Positions 11,101 through 21,109 of a stretch of DNA of 64,000 nt are shown piece by piece. Positions within the stretch are counted from its first letter, which is position 1. Every line of letters begins with the position of its first letter. Made by a program: the position numbers and the translations under genes. This stretch comes from Coccinella septempunctata (lineage: Eukaryota > Arthropoda > Insecta > Coleoptera > Coccinellidae), in the NCBI RefSeq assembly GCF_907165205.1, contig NC_058189.1, positions 53,160,270 through 53,224,269 on the forward strand, read 5' to 3'. The notes under the pieces are model-generated. The model was not told where the DNA came from, made no database searches, and saw only the letters and a program-made list of their open reading frames with translations.

Positions 11101-14100
11101 AAATTTGATTATAAATACTGTTGCCGGTCCCAAGCCCGGATAAAGGAGGAGGGTTGTCAGGTGAGGCTAGCAACCTGCCGGACGTAAAAAACTAATACAT
11201 GCTCACAGATCCAACAATGAGCCTCGGAACAGGACGGATGCAACGATGACGAACCCTGCTAGAAACTGGAATACGAAAACTGAAAACAAACTGAACAAGA
11301 AGCAGAAATGGAGGAAAAACATAATTCGAACAGCTTGCTGGAACATAATGTCGTGGAATACCAAAGGGAGCGAAATACTTTTAGAGATGGAACAGCACAA
11401 AATAGATATATGTGCGTTGTCAGAAACCAAGCGCAAAGGTAAGGGAACCATTAGAACACCAAACTACGTGTTGATATATAGCGGTGTCGATAAACACAAA
11501 AGAGCCACAGGCGGAGTGGGGCTACTTATAGCCGAAAAATACGAACACCTAATACAAGACATACACTACGTAAATGAAAGAATCCTTAGAGTATCACCGA
11601 TGATAGGAACAGAAAATCTCAACCTTATCAGTGTGTATGCCCCAGACATTGGTAAGAGCAAAGAAGAAACAGAGACATTTTACGAAAATCTAGAAACCGA
11701 GCTAAGAAACATACCAACAAATGAAAAACTACTGATTATGGGTGATCTAAATGCCAGAATCGGGAATAGTGTACTACCTGGAGTAAAATACAAATTTAAC
11801 GAGGACTACATCAACGAGAACGGGGAAGCGTTAATAGATCTGTGTGCACGTTATAATATGAGAATTAACAACACCTTTTTTAAACACAAGCCCCAACACA
11901 AAATTACATGGCAGAACACCAGAGGCCAAAACTCAACCATAGACTATATAATATCGAACAGAGCCATACATCCAACCCAAATATTGGACACAAAAAGCCT
12001 GACATCAGCTAATATAGGATCCGACCACTTTTTGGTCATTTGTAAGCTGAGGATTACCATTCAGAAGAAGAAGGTACCAGATTCAACAAAAAAGGAGAGA
12101 ATAAACATAGAGTCCATCAGAGACCCAACAACTAAGGCACTATACCAAGCCCGACTATCTCAAAAAATAGAATCAAACACCATCACGGAACAGGACGACA
12201 CAGAGAGGTGCTGGGAAAAGATAAAAACAAACATTACCGACGCAGCTTTTGAGGCTCTGGGTGTGAGAAAGGTTGGAGCTAATAAAAATTATAAAAACAA
12301 GCAATGGTATACACCAGAAGTAAAAGCTCTGGCTAGAGAAAAACGCGAAGCATACTTGAGATATAGAAACAACCAAATACCAGAAGAAAAATACCAATAC
12401 ATTCAAACAAGAAACTGGGTTAACGCAGAAATCAGAAACATAAAACGTAACTACTGGGAAAAATTTACCTGCGACATGGAGCATGACTTGTATGGAGCTC
12501 AAAGGAAGGTGTGGGGAATGTTGAAGAGAAGGAAACTGGACATCGTGGAATATGCACAGACACAACAAATTGATGAGTCCCGCTGGAAAACCTATTTTGA
12601 ACAACTGTACACAGATAACCCCGAGGAGAAAGATAAGAAACACAGTGAAGAAGGAAGTGGAGAAAACGAAGAATGTCCCGTAATAACCGAAGAAATTACT
12701 ACAGAAATGGCAAAAAAGATTAAGAACAGAAAATCGCCAGGGCTAGATAATATACCGAATGAGCTGTTGAAATACGGAGGTCAAAAATTGATCGTGGAAC
12801 TTACAAAACTCTTCAACAAGATATTAACATCCAAAAAAGTCCCTAAAGAATGGAAAAAGAGCATAACCATTCCTATATTCAAAAAAGGGGACAAGAAATC
12901 ACCAGAAAACTATAGAGGCATAACCCTACTAAGCTCAGTAATGAAACTTTTCACAAAGATCATAGAAGCAATAATAAGCGAGCATGTGAACATATCAGAG
13001 GAACAGCAAGGGTTCAGGAAAAATCGGTCGACTATAGATGCTATTTTCATAGTTAGGCAAGTAGTGGAAAAGGCTATAGAATACGGAAAGCCCGCATACA
13101 TGTGCTTTATAGATCTCACCAAAGCGTTCGATAGGGTAAGATTAAGTGACGTAGTGGATATCCTTGGAAAGAAACAGGTACCGAAAACAATAATAGATAC
13201 CATAAGACAACTTAATCACAATACATCTACCCACATATTAGTTAATCAAAACCTAACAAAGGAAATAAAAACGCCAACAGGAATTCGACAAGGAGATTCT
13301 TTGAGCCCCCAGCTTTTTAATCAAATAATGGACGAAATAATAAATCAAGTTAAAAGTACAAAAGGAGGATATGCGCTTACAACGGGCATAATCAAGATTA
13401 TCTGTTTTGCCGATGACGCCCTGATTATAGCAGAGAACGAAGACGATTTGCAACGGCTCCTGAACGCATTCTATGTAAAAGCTAAAAATCTCAACATGCA
13501 AATATCCATCACAAAAACCAAAACCCTCGTCGTTTCCAAAGAACCAGTGAGATGCAAACTTTCTCTGGAAAATAAAATCATTGAACAAGTTATGTCATTC
13601 GACTACCTAGGCATACAAATTACTTCAAGCCAAAATAGAACAAATGAAGTGAATGGACAAGCGACTAAAGCCAGCCGAATATCAGGTGCACTACGGGACA
13701 TCATCTGGAATAATACGTTTATGAATAAAAAGGCTAAAGTAAGGATATACAAAACTTGTGTTAGACCGGTATTAACATACGCTATAGAAACAAGAGCTGA
13801 CAACAAAAAAACTAAAAATATCATTCGAACAACTGAAATGAAAATACTAAGAAACATCTCAGGCTACACACTAAGAGATAGGAAAAGAAACACTGACATA
13901 AGACACGAATGTCAAGTAGAAGACATTGTCAGGTGGGGACGTAAGCGTAGAAGAGCTTGGAATGATCACGTGGACAGGATGACTACGGGAAGACTAGCAA
14001 AAATCGCTAGGGATGGTACACCACGGACACGACGCCCCTTAGGAAGACCCCCAAAGAGATGGATGGATTCGTGGTCATCAATGTCTCAAGAGAACTGAGA

Positions 14101-14165
14101 GTTGGAAAACACAGGCCTAAGGCCTATGATATGTGGAAGAAGAAGAAGAAGAGAAATTTGATTAT
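11101..14165 (+). mobile_element. RTE-like non-LTR retrotransposon with 12-bp target duplication
   Basis: AAATTTGATTAT occurs at 11101-11112 and again at 14154-14165, bracketing the element. The 5' leader (about 11113-11245) is GC-richer than its surroundings. A short 3' UTR ends in a GAA/AAG microsatellite (14136-14153), as in RTE elements, which end in short repeats rather than poly(A). The insertion lies inside the TAA-target MITE. Confidence 0.85.
11246..14098 (+). CDS. Endonuclease-reverse transcriptase, RTE-like (950 aa)
   Basis: Encodes the polyprotein that nicks target DNA and copies the element's RNA at the nick (target-primed reverse transcription). An N-terminal apurinic-type endonuclease covers about residues 25-275, with the catalytic Glu in SETK (about 60), GDLNARIG (about 167) and SDHF (about 258). 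The reverse transcriptase follows at about 480-760, with KSPGLDNIPNELL, NYRGITLLS, the first catalytic Asp in IDLTKAFDRV (about 623), GIRQGDSLSP and the FADD box (about 720). The C-terminus is basic, with RRPLGRPPKRW. There is no stop or frameshift, the length is normal for RTE ORFs, and all key residues are present, so it may be competent. The first ATG of the open frame was taken. RTE assignment is from domain order and 3' end; other clades are possible. Confidence 0.92.
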   Translation: MTNPARNWNTKTENKLNKKQKWRKNIIRTACWNIMSWNTKGSEILLEMEQHKIDICALSETKRKGKGTIRTPNYVLIYSGVDKHKRATGGVGLLIAEKYEHLIQDIHYVNERILRVSPMIGTENLNLISVYAPDIGKSKEETETFYENLETELRNIPTNEKLLIMGDLNARIGNSVLPGVKYKFNEDYINENGEALIDLCARYNMRINNTFFKHKPQHKITWQNTRGQNSTIDYIISNRAIHPTQILDTKSLTSANIGSDHFLVICKLRITIQKKKVPDSTKKERINIESIRDPTTKALYQARLSQKIESNTITEQDDTERCWEKIKTNITDAAFEALGVRKVGANKNYKNKQWYTPEVKALAREKREAYLRYRNNQIPEEKYQYIQTRNWVNAEIRNIKRNYWEKFTCDMEHDLYGAQRKVWGMLKRRKLDIVEYAQTQQIDESRWKTYFEQLYTDNPEEKDKKHSEEGSGENEECPVITEEITTEMAKKIKNRKSPGLDNIPNELLKYGGQKLIVELTKLFNKILTSKKVPKEWKKSITIPIFKKGDKKSPENYRGITLLSSVMKLFTKIIEAIISEHVNISEEQQGFRKNRSTIDAIFIVRQVVEKAIEYGKPAYMCFIDLTKAFDRVRLSDVVDILGKKQVPKTIIDTIRQLNHNTSTHILVNQNLTKEIKTPTGIRQGDSLSPQLFNQIMDEIINQVKSTKGGYALTTGIIKIICFADDALIIAENEDDLQRLLNAFYVKAKNLNMQISITKTKTLVVSKEPVRCKLSLENKIIEQVMSFDYLGIQITSSQNRTNEVNGQATKASRISGALRDIIWNNTFMNKKAKVRIYKTCVRPVLTYAIETRADNKKTKNIIRTTEMKILRNISGYTLRDRKRNTDIRHECQVEDIVRWGRKRRRAWNDHVDRMTTGRLAKIARDGTPRTRRPLGRPPKRWMDSWSSMSQEN

Positions 14166-14466
14166 GAAACTGGACGTAAAAGTGCTTCTAATGTGACATA
14201 TTTGGGGGGCTGCATCTATATAAACAGGGGCTGCTCAAGAAAAGTTTTATATAGACCAAAACCATTTCAAAATTTTTTCGCAACTATCCATTTACACCGG
14301 TTTTCAATAATCACCTACTTCGAATTTTTCCCCAGAAAATATTTCATGAGGTCGTTGTTTCTTTTGGTAAATCATTTCCATTCTGCTTGCTAGAAAATCC
14401 AGACAAACCATTGTGTATTATGTGGGTAGGCGAGGAAGTTTAAACAAGTTCCGAGACAGGAAGTTT

Positions 14467-14880
14467 ACGAAGTATATTAGCTAGGCTCAGTTGATTCCAA
14501 ATTGATTTCGATTGAATTCGATTAAATATCTACTCCATACTTAGGGCTTTCAGTTTTGACCTACCAGGAAAAGCTTTCAAAGATACAGTATAGGTGGGTA
14601 GACATTAACATAACGCCAACGCAGTTCTAGATATGAAAACTACATTTGCTCATCCAATATCAAGAATCCCTAATACGACGAATTGCATAAAAGTATATTA
14701 GCTGGACCCAGTTGATTGCAAATTGATTCCGATTAAATTCGATTAAATATCTACTCCATACTTAGGGCTTTCAGTTTTTATCTAGGAAAAGCACTCAAAG
14801 GTAGGTAGGTAGACACTCTGAAATAACGCCAACGCATTTATTGATATGAACATTACATTTTTTGTTCATCAAATATCAAG
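14467..14880. repeat. Tandem repeat of about 200 bp within the duplicate unit
   Basis: Two units share TATATTAGCT, CAGTTGATT, TCTACTCCATACTTAGGGCT and AACGCCAACGCA in the same order, starting near 14467 and 14688. The parent unit (about 8415-8625) has one copy. Confidence 0.7.
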
Positions 14881-14984
14881 TGTTTGCAGGGATTATTTCA
14901 AGGAGAGCGCATACAATAACTGAGTAAGAAAAAATATATAGAAAATGGTATATTTCAGTACACTTTTTGCAGGCTTGTTCTTAG

Positions 14985-15791
14985 CTTAATTATTGGATCA
15001 CATGTCTGATACTAACTATTGAATTAATGTGTGATATTTTATGAAAATTCATAATTATTAAACTTAAAACAAATTATACAATTTTCACAAAATTAATTTG
15101 TATATAACGACACCTGTTTCGCTATCAAAATAGCGATATTCTCATCATACTATTTTAATATCCATATCAATATAGAGGGGTGCAAAATATTTCGGAAAAC
15201 TCAATTGTATTCTCTGTCTCAGTTAAGACATCGTATACAGGATGATTCAAAATGGAGGGAAAATCCATAAACTAGATATGGTACATTATATGAAAATTTA
15301 GGTGTACCAGCCTAATAAAAATGTTGATAGGTACTTGAAATACAGCGATACATGTTGTCAAACTCTTATTTTAGTTGATAATTGTTATAATTATGAAACC
15401 ACAACCAACATATAAGCCAAAAAATTCATTAATTTAATGGAAGTCGTAGTTTCTATGTTTATTATTTCAATTTGAAAATATAGAAATTTCAGAATTTCCA
15501 ATAAAATTCTAAAAGTGGAATCGAATTTTGGAAACAATTTGACTCCTCAATATTTGGTTTCATAATTATGAAGAGAGCTCAATGACAGCAACAAGGGTCA
15601 ATCACCATCATGAATGATTACACGAATACCAAGGATAATGCATAATAAACAGGTCATGCAATTGTATCATATTCCCTTTTTGTACACCAACATCCTTTCT
15701 GTGCTTTGAATAACTAAATTAAAAAATAATTGAACTTAGATATACTGTACCTACCATTTCTCTTCTGATCTGTGTTATTGATATCAGTAGG
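14985..15791. other. AT-rich upstream region of the 15868 gene
   Basis: No gene. A short hairpin, CGCTATCAAAATAGCG, lies near 15119. No transposon ends were identified. Confidence 0.35.
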
Positions 15792-15799
15792 TATATAAA
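15792..15799 (+). promoter_or_regulatory. TATA box of the 15868 gene
   Basis: TATATAAA lies 76 nt before the ATG. The usual TCAGT/TCATT initiator is not obvious 33 nt on. Confidence 0.65.
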
Positions 15800-15867
15800 C
15801 ATAATTTGATAGTCTCTAAACATAAATTTGGTACCTATCTTCGACTGATAACACACATCCACTAATC

Positions 15868-16193
15868 ATGTTCAAATATGTGAGTACTGGAAGACAATAT
15901 TCTTTCTTGACATGAACATTATTCGAATAATTTTTTTGCAGATTGTTCTTCTTGCAATCCTTGGATGTGCTCTAGCAACTCCTATTCCGGAGCCTAAGCC
16001 AGATGCTAAACCTGAAGCTGAAGCAAAACCAAGCATTTCAGTACCTGTGGTTGTTCCATCTGTTGGTTATACCGCTGCTTATGCTACGCCTTTGACTTAC
16101 AGCACGGCATATGAGTATGTCGTTCCTTATGCTGCTGCCTACACTGCATATTCTCCTTATGTGGCCTATTCTGAACCTGTACTTGTTATTTAG
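15868..16193 (+). CDS. Cuticle-type Ala/Pro/Tyr-rich secreted protein (87 aa)
   Basis: Exon 1 (15868..15879) codes MFKY, exon 2 is 15942..16193, and the intron is only 62 bp (TAT|GTGAGT to TTTTGCAG|ATT). The joined start MFKYIVLLAILGCALA is a signal peptide. The mature chain begins TPIPEPKPDAKPEAEAKP, an acidic Pro/Lys linker, then has Val-Pro-Ser-rich sequence and a Tyr-rich tail with YSTAYEYVVPY and TAYSPYVAYSEP. It differs from the paralogs by Glu in the tail and a C-terminal VLVI instead of LVVV. A secreted structural role is inferred. The nearest AATAAA is at 16381-16386, about 190 nt after the stop. Confidence 0.88.
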
Positions 16194-16462
16194 CTCTATT
16201 TAAGTATTATTATATTTTCTTCACCAGAATGAAAAAAAATTTTTAGCGAGATATTTTATTATGTGTTTTCCACCTTACCTTCTCATTTATTAATGTGAGT
16301 TCGATGGAAATTTCTTTTAGTCTTTTTGCGTTATCTATTTTGGTGGTTTCAGAGAGGTTTGAAATCAGACCATAATATTAAATAAATTCATATCACTTTG
16401 AATGTTATGCAAAAACTCAGTTTTTTACTGTGTTGAATATGTCTGATTTTGGGTGAACTAAA
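16194..16462. other. 3' flank of the 15868 gene
   Basis: AT-rich; holds the probable poly(A) signal and nothing else recognised. Confidence 0.35.
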
Positions 16463-16745
16463 GAGCATTTGCAGGAGGTTTTAGTTGTCTGCTTCAGTTG
16501 GAAGAAAAGTGTAGCTGAAATCCATCGAATGCTAGTGGAAGTTTAAGGAGACAACACTCCCACTCATAAGGAATGCTTTCGACATTTCAAGAATGGTGAT
16601 TTCAGCTTGTCTCTGGATAGCCAAAAAAACTCAAAGGAGGCTCTACTGGAAGAAGATCTGAGTCAAACACAAGGCGCCCTTGCATAGTCATATGGCCTGA
16701 CTCAATAACCAGTTACAATACAAATGAAATTCATGGAAATCATTG
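16463..16745 (+). pseudogene. mariner (mauritiana-type) transposase remnant
   Basis: A broken N-terminal transposase can be read: EHLQEVLVVCFSWKKSVAEI, then HRMLVEV, an in-frame TAA, GDNTPTHKECFRHFKNGDFS and a LLEEDLSQTQ.AL stretch. These fit the helix-turn-helix DNA-binding half of a mauritiana-type mariner. The catalytic half is missing. It differs from the irritans-like mariners at 18759, 46626 and 49379. Confidence 0.7.
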
Positions 16746-17296
16746 AAAAGTGCCTCATTTCTTTTGCAGAAATCGAGAATTGGCTCTCAACTTGGATTGC
16801 CTCAAAATACGAGGCATTTTTCCGAGACTAAAATTTTTTACATATCTTCTCAAAATATGAATAATTCTTTTTCTGGAATAACAACGTCTACGAAATATTG
16901 TTTGTCGACAAAGAATGGCCTTTGGCACAATATTCCGTATTTTGTATTTTTATTTTTGTTTTCTTTCTCCTCTTGGTAAAATTTGTTTAGGCATCAATAT
17001 CTGTTAGTGTAGATACATTTATCTGATAGATGTTATCATAAAATTTGAGAAAGTCTTATCGAATCTGCTAAGAAATGTCAGCAGTCCAACTATTTTGGTG
17101 ACATAACCGCAGCATCCTTCTGATAGGAGGTATATGAGTTAGAGCATTGTGCCCTATTATAAATCATCATAAAATCTAATTCATTGGGAGGCGCATTTCA
17201 ACTCAATTAAAGGTACCATTTACGAGGATGTATTGATATCATAGATATACTAACCTAACATGGATGAGCCCTCCCATATTGGAGCTATGGAAGAAT
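16746..17296. other. Intergenic DNA, nothing recognised
   Basis: No inverted repeat or coding pattern. The open stretch at 16743-16979 has no transposase similarity, although it abuts the mariner remnant. Confidence 0.35.
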
Positions 17297-18711
17297 GTGT
17301 TGCCAGCGCAACTAAGAGAGAGATAGAGCTAGTAGTGGCAAAAAGCACGCAAATTCCATTCAAAATGCATTCAATTCGTATGGAAATCTGTTATTTCTGC
17401 GTTTTTCATGAGAATTCTAAGAGCAAACATGAACATTTCTGAGCGTATGCATTGCCTAAATGATTATTTGTTTTTATAGCTGTAAAAATTCATGATTGAA
17501 AGCGCACTTTTCATATGAAAATTCAAGGAACTTAGCAGGAAGAAAAATATAAATCCTATTGCGATCGCACTAATGGTTTATTTAATGAATTTGACTGAAT
17601 ACAGAGTGTTTCAAAATTTAATACAATAAGTTTAGGGGTTTATTCTCTTGGGAATTTTTAGGAAAAATGGTCATACACATAGGACCTCAAACGCGAGCTG
17701 TTCGGTTTTGAAAGTTATTTTTCTGTTTGTTTTGTATAATCCCTGCCATTTTTTAAATGCTTGGCTGAAATTTGGAATATGCCTCAAGCTGAAGGTTTTA
17801 CATAATCGGACTTGTCAAAAATTAATGAAAATCTACAGGGTGATATTTTTTCAGAGGTCGTTCACCATTTATCTTTTCCAGTTTTTTTGACTTTAGCTAA
17901 TGATATACTACGAATTAAAAATGAATTCACCGTTTCATTTGCAAACTTTTTGAACCCTCCACTTTACTTCTGCTGCTATTATCAAGACAAAAAACAGAAA
18001 GTTTGTACAGGAAATATAACCCCGGAATTGAATTTTCAAACGCATTGTATAATAATGAAAATGCAACATTTTGAATATAAATAACTTTTATAATATTTGC
18101 ATTAGAAACTGAATTACATGACATTCACCAACACAGCAGCATCTTCAAGTAAATGAAGATATACTTTTATTTCTATTTAAAAATTATCATCCTGAAATAA
18201 TATTTACTACACAATCAAAATTGAAAATGAAAACAATTTCTTAGATTCAACAAGTATTAAAAAACATATTTATTAGTACATATAGAAAAGAATAGAATGA
18301 CAAACCGGCCTGGTCAGAAAGTTATTTAAATGATATTTATTTAAATCTTATGCACTCATGAATTATAAAATAAATGTTAGTTTTGCATTAAATGGTTGTT
18401 CTTTGAAATTACCAATTCCTGATTCTAGACCAGAAACTTAAGTTAATTGAAATAAATAAAAACTCAGATAAGAAAGATATATAGGGAAACTTACTTGTGG
18501 AATTCAATATTCTCGCCCTTCTTGAATCTTTTAGTACAGTTAATGGCTGCACAAGATTTCACCATTATGTATTGGTCCTATTTAAACACTTTTATTTGAA
18601 AATACTCCGAAAATTGCACAAAAATCACAACAACAAAAACATAAACACTTGTAAACAACGCTTTTAGCGAGCTTTTTGCCACTACTAGCTCTATCTTTCT
18701 CTAGGCAACAC
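17297..18711 (-). mobile_element. Inverted-repeat element containing a THAP exon
   Basis: Ends are inverted copies: GTGTTGCC at 17297-17304 with GGCAACAC at 18704-18711, and AGATAGAGCTAGTAGTGGCA with its partner, through GCTTTTTGCC at 18671-18680. The left end has about nine extra bases. No clear target duplication was seen. The only coding signal is a THAP exon at 18495-18565. THAP plus terminal repeats is typical of P-element-like transposons, but no DDE-type domain could be read, so the class is inference. Confidence 0.5.
18495..18565 (-). CDS. THAP zinc-finger first exon (orphan, partial)
   Basis: From ATG at 18565 the minus strand codes MVKSCAAINCTKRFKKGENI then EFHK, followed by a consensus donor (CACAA|GTAAGT). 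This is the start of a THAP C2CH DNA-binding domain: the first two Cys of the zinc site in C-x4-C, then the FHKFP-like point where THAP exons often end. The next exon, which should carry the distal Cys and His and the AVPTIF motif, was not found between here and 17297. It lies 146 nt inside the end of the inverted-repeat element. It may be the start of a THAP transposase or of a captured host exon. Confidence 0.6.
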
Positions 18712-18758
18712 GTTTCTCTTTCCTTTACCGCTTCCATTGGAAGTTATTAGTTCTATGA

Positions 18759-19797
18759 TTGATATCTAGTTAGCCTAGACCAGTTCCATGCATAAAAAAG
18801 ATATTGCGTTACCATAGCAACGAACAATAACTTATTAGAAGTGTCAGTGTGAAGTTTGAGGTCAAAAAAGTAAACCAGAGTTACGCAATAAATTAAAAGA
18901 AAGAAGATGTCCACCGAAATTTTGAAAATCGAAAAATTGGAGTATCGAGCCATCATCAAGTACCTGTATTTAAAAGGGTTAAGGGGTAAGCAGATTTACG
19001 AAGATATGCTAAATACCCTTGGTGATCAATGTCCTTCGTATGCGACTGTAAAAAATTGGACTGCAAGTTTCAAAAGAGGTGAATTTTCCATTGAAGATGA
19101 TGACCGATCGGGAAGGCCAGTTTCTGTGTCAGTCCCCGAAAATATCGATGCAGTTCATAACATGATTTTATCAGACCGTCGAATTGGGCTGAAACGGATA
19201 TCTGAAGCACTGAATATTTCATAGGAACGCGTTCATCATTATAGTTCACGTCAATTTGGACATGAGAAACATTGCTGCAAAATGGATGTTTGAATGTTGA
19301 CCAAAAGCTTGCAAGGGTAGAAGCATCTGCTGGAAAAATTCATGCTTCAGTTCTTTGGGATTGGCATGGAGTAATCATGGACATTACTGATCACTCTTCG
19401 GGGAAAAATTAAAGAGAAAAGACGTGGTAAGCTATCCAAAGGTGTTTTGTTTTTGCAGGACAACGCCCCAGCACACAAATCTCATGTTGTCATGCAAAAA
19501 GTTCGTGATTTAGGGTTTGAATTACTAGAACACCCCCCTTATTCACCAGATTTGGTTCCATCCGACTATCATCACTTTCCTCAACTGAAAAAAAGTTTAA
19601 AAGGTCGTAAATTTTTTTTCAACGAGGAGGTAATAAAAGCTGTGGAGGTCTAGTTTGCAGAGCAAGAAGAAACATTTTTTTTGAAAGGTCTAGAGACGTT
19701 GCATGTTCGTTGTAATGAATGTATCCAATTAAGGGGAAAATAAAATATTTTGCATCGAAATTTTGTTTGATTCTATAGTAGGCTATGAATTTCTTAA
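18759..19797 (+). mobile_element. mariner (irritans-like), deletion derivative
   Basis: The left end TTGATATCTAGTTAGCCTA and the right end (rc TTAAGAAATTCATAGCCTA) are imperfect TIRs, with TA to the right (19798-19799) and a mutated TA (GA) to the left. Same family as the copies at 46626-47878 and 49379-50619, but 200 bp shorter because of two internal deletions. Confidence 0.85.
18907..19745 (+). pseudogene. mariner transposase, broken (SETMAR-like)
   Basis: Starts MSTEILKIEKLEYRAIIKYL with the helix-turn-helix region (LKGLRGKQIYEDM, YATVKNWTASFKRGE) and the GRP linker. A TAG at 19222 replaces the Tyr codon of the sister copy. About 170 bp, including the first catalytic Asp (MDETW in the sister copy), is deleted near 19325, and a second deletion lies near 19383. 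LQDNAPAHK (second Asp) and YSPDLVPSDYH (third Asp of DD34D) remain near 19460 and 19550. It cannot make an active enzyme. Confidence 0.88.
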
Positions 19798-20251
19798 TAT
19801 ATCCTTGTAATAATATGTTTGTATTTTCATACCTATTGGTGACCGTCTATTCGGTTTGAATGAAAAAACTGCCTTATCCATTCCAGTTCAATAAGAGGAC
19901 CTTTTATAGATTTTGACAAAGAAAAATTGCAGTGTTAAAAAATGTGTATCGTTAATTGATTTACCGCCCCTAGAAGTGCTTGAGTCCGACGCTATCATTA
20001 ATCATTGGGAATTACAAACCAAATCAAATAGCTGCACAGGGATAGAAATGTTTATAATATCATTATGCAGCACAGGTAGACGATTAAGGATTTGAATCAC
20101 TTTTCGTGTATTGAGTAACTTGTAGGTAATACAATTGCAGTAAGGTCAAATAGTTACGTGAAGAACAATTTTAGATCGTGTCAATATCAAAATCAAAATC
20201 TGAAGATAACAATTTTTCGACCCCTACCTCTTCTCTTCCTCAAGAAGTACC
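19798..20251. other. Upstream region of the 20314 gene
   Basis: AT-rich sequence with no gene or transposon end seen. Confidence 0.35.
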
Positions 20252-20284
20252 TATATATTCGGAAAATTTCGTAATATTGTCATT
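20252..20284 (+). promoter_or_regulatory. TATA box and possible initiator of the 20314 gene
   Basis: TATATATT at 20252-20259 and TCATT at 20280-20284, with A 30 nt from the TATA start. The start codon is 32 nt past the initiator. Confidence 0.55.
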
Positions 20285-20313
20285 AGTTGTGTCAGATATT
20301 CAATCAATTCAAG

Positions 20314-21038
20314 ATGTTCAAATACGTGAGTAACCAAATATAAAACTGAGATACATAATTATCTGTATATCTAAAGATGTACCTTGAAGTTTCCACAGAT
20401 CATTTTCGAAAATTCAGATTACGAAATATGGGTGGAAAATCCATGAATACCAACGTAAATAGTGATATTTTTGTTGGTGGAAACTGCTGAAAATAAATTG
20501 TGTGAATTCTTTGCAGGAAATTGATGCCATAGAAAAGTGCCTTCTTAGTTTTTGACAACTATTTTGAAGGTTGAAAATCGAGCAACAAAATATAAACAAA
20601 ACTTTTTTTTCCGAAATTTTTCGTGTTAGCATTAAATGTCGTTATAAATCTTTTAATTTGGAATTACTGAAAAACAAAAAAAATTTGAAGATATGGCACT
20701 GAAAATAATTAACGAGTATTACAAATTTCTTTCATTCTTGTTTCTTCTACTGTAGACATATATGTATTAATCTGTATTAATTTCCTTATTTACAGGCTGT
20801 TCTTCTCGTCATCCTAGGATGTGCATTGGCAAGCCCTGTCCCAGAAGCCAATCCAAAAGCACAACCTAAGCCTGATCCAAATCCTCATATAGTTGAGAGG
20901 ATAGTTCTTCCAGCGGTAGACTATTTCGATGACCATGCACATGTGGACTACCATTACACGCCTTATTTGGAAACTTACGTGGATCCGCATGTAGTCTACG
21001 AATATCATCACCATTCTGAACCAGTTATTGTATTTTGA
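20314..21038 (+). CDS. Cuticle-type secreted protein, His/Tyr-rich variant (84 aa)
   Basis: Exon 1 (20314..20325) codes MFKY and exon 2 is 20796..21038; the intron is 470 bp (TAC|GTGAGT to TTTACAG|GCT). The signal peptide MFKYAVLLVILGCALA is clearly of the family, and the SPVPEANPKAQPKPDPNPH linker resembles that of the paralogs. The tail is different: the Ala-Tyr repeats are replaced by acidic and His/Tyr-rich sequence (VDYFDDHAHVDYHYTPYL and VVYEYHHHSEPVIVF). The gene therefore keeps the family's export signal and structure but has a new mature domain. His and Tyr clusters suit cross-linking or metal binding (inference). AATAAA is at 21053-21058. Confidence 0.87.
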
Positions 21039-21109
21039 ATGAATATTTAAAAAATAAATTTTTTTCCCTACTGATTTTTTTTAATTCAAGGTATGGGTAA
21101 ATTGAGATT

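Larger units (their letters stand above)
10996..14179. mobile_element. Palindromic MITE, TAA target (PIF/Harbinger-like), split
   Basis: The left end at 10999-11018 reads CGGACGGTTTCATAATCAAA. The right end at 14157-14176 is its inverted match with three differences. TAA flanks both sides (10996-10998 and 14177-14179), and the parent sequence has one TAA at 8128-8130. Without the retrotransposon the element would be about 125 bp, and nearly its whole length folds on itself (11019-11052 pairs with about 11066-11100). TAA target duplications fit PIF/Harbinger MITEs. Confidence 0.85.
10469..14984. repeat. Duplicate unit, interrupted by nested insertions
   Basis: Diverged copy of 7611-8721. Homology runs 10469-10998, stops at a MITE plus retrotransposon, resumes at 14177 and ends near 14984. 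Within the right part a stretch of about 200 bp is itself repeated in tandem (14467-14660 and about 14688-14880). Confidence 0.85.

Noticed and set aside
12173..12643. Antisense 156-codon frame within the retrotransposon
   Set aside because: A shadow of the intact 950-codon frame, hydrophobic only because of the antisense of Lys/Glu-rich codons.
17260..17442. 60-codon frame starting at 17260
   Set aside because: It runs through the terminal inverted repeat of the THAP element and has no counterpart at the other end.
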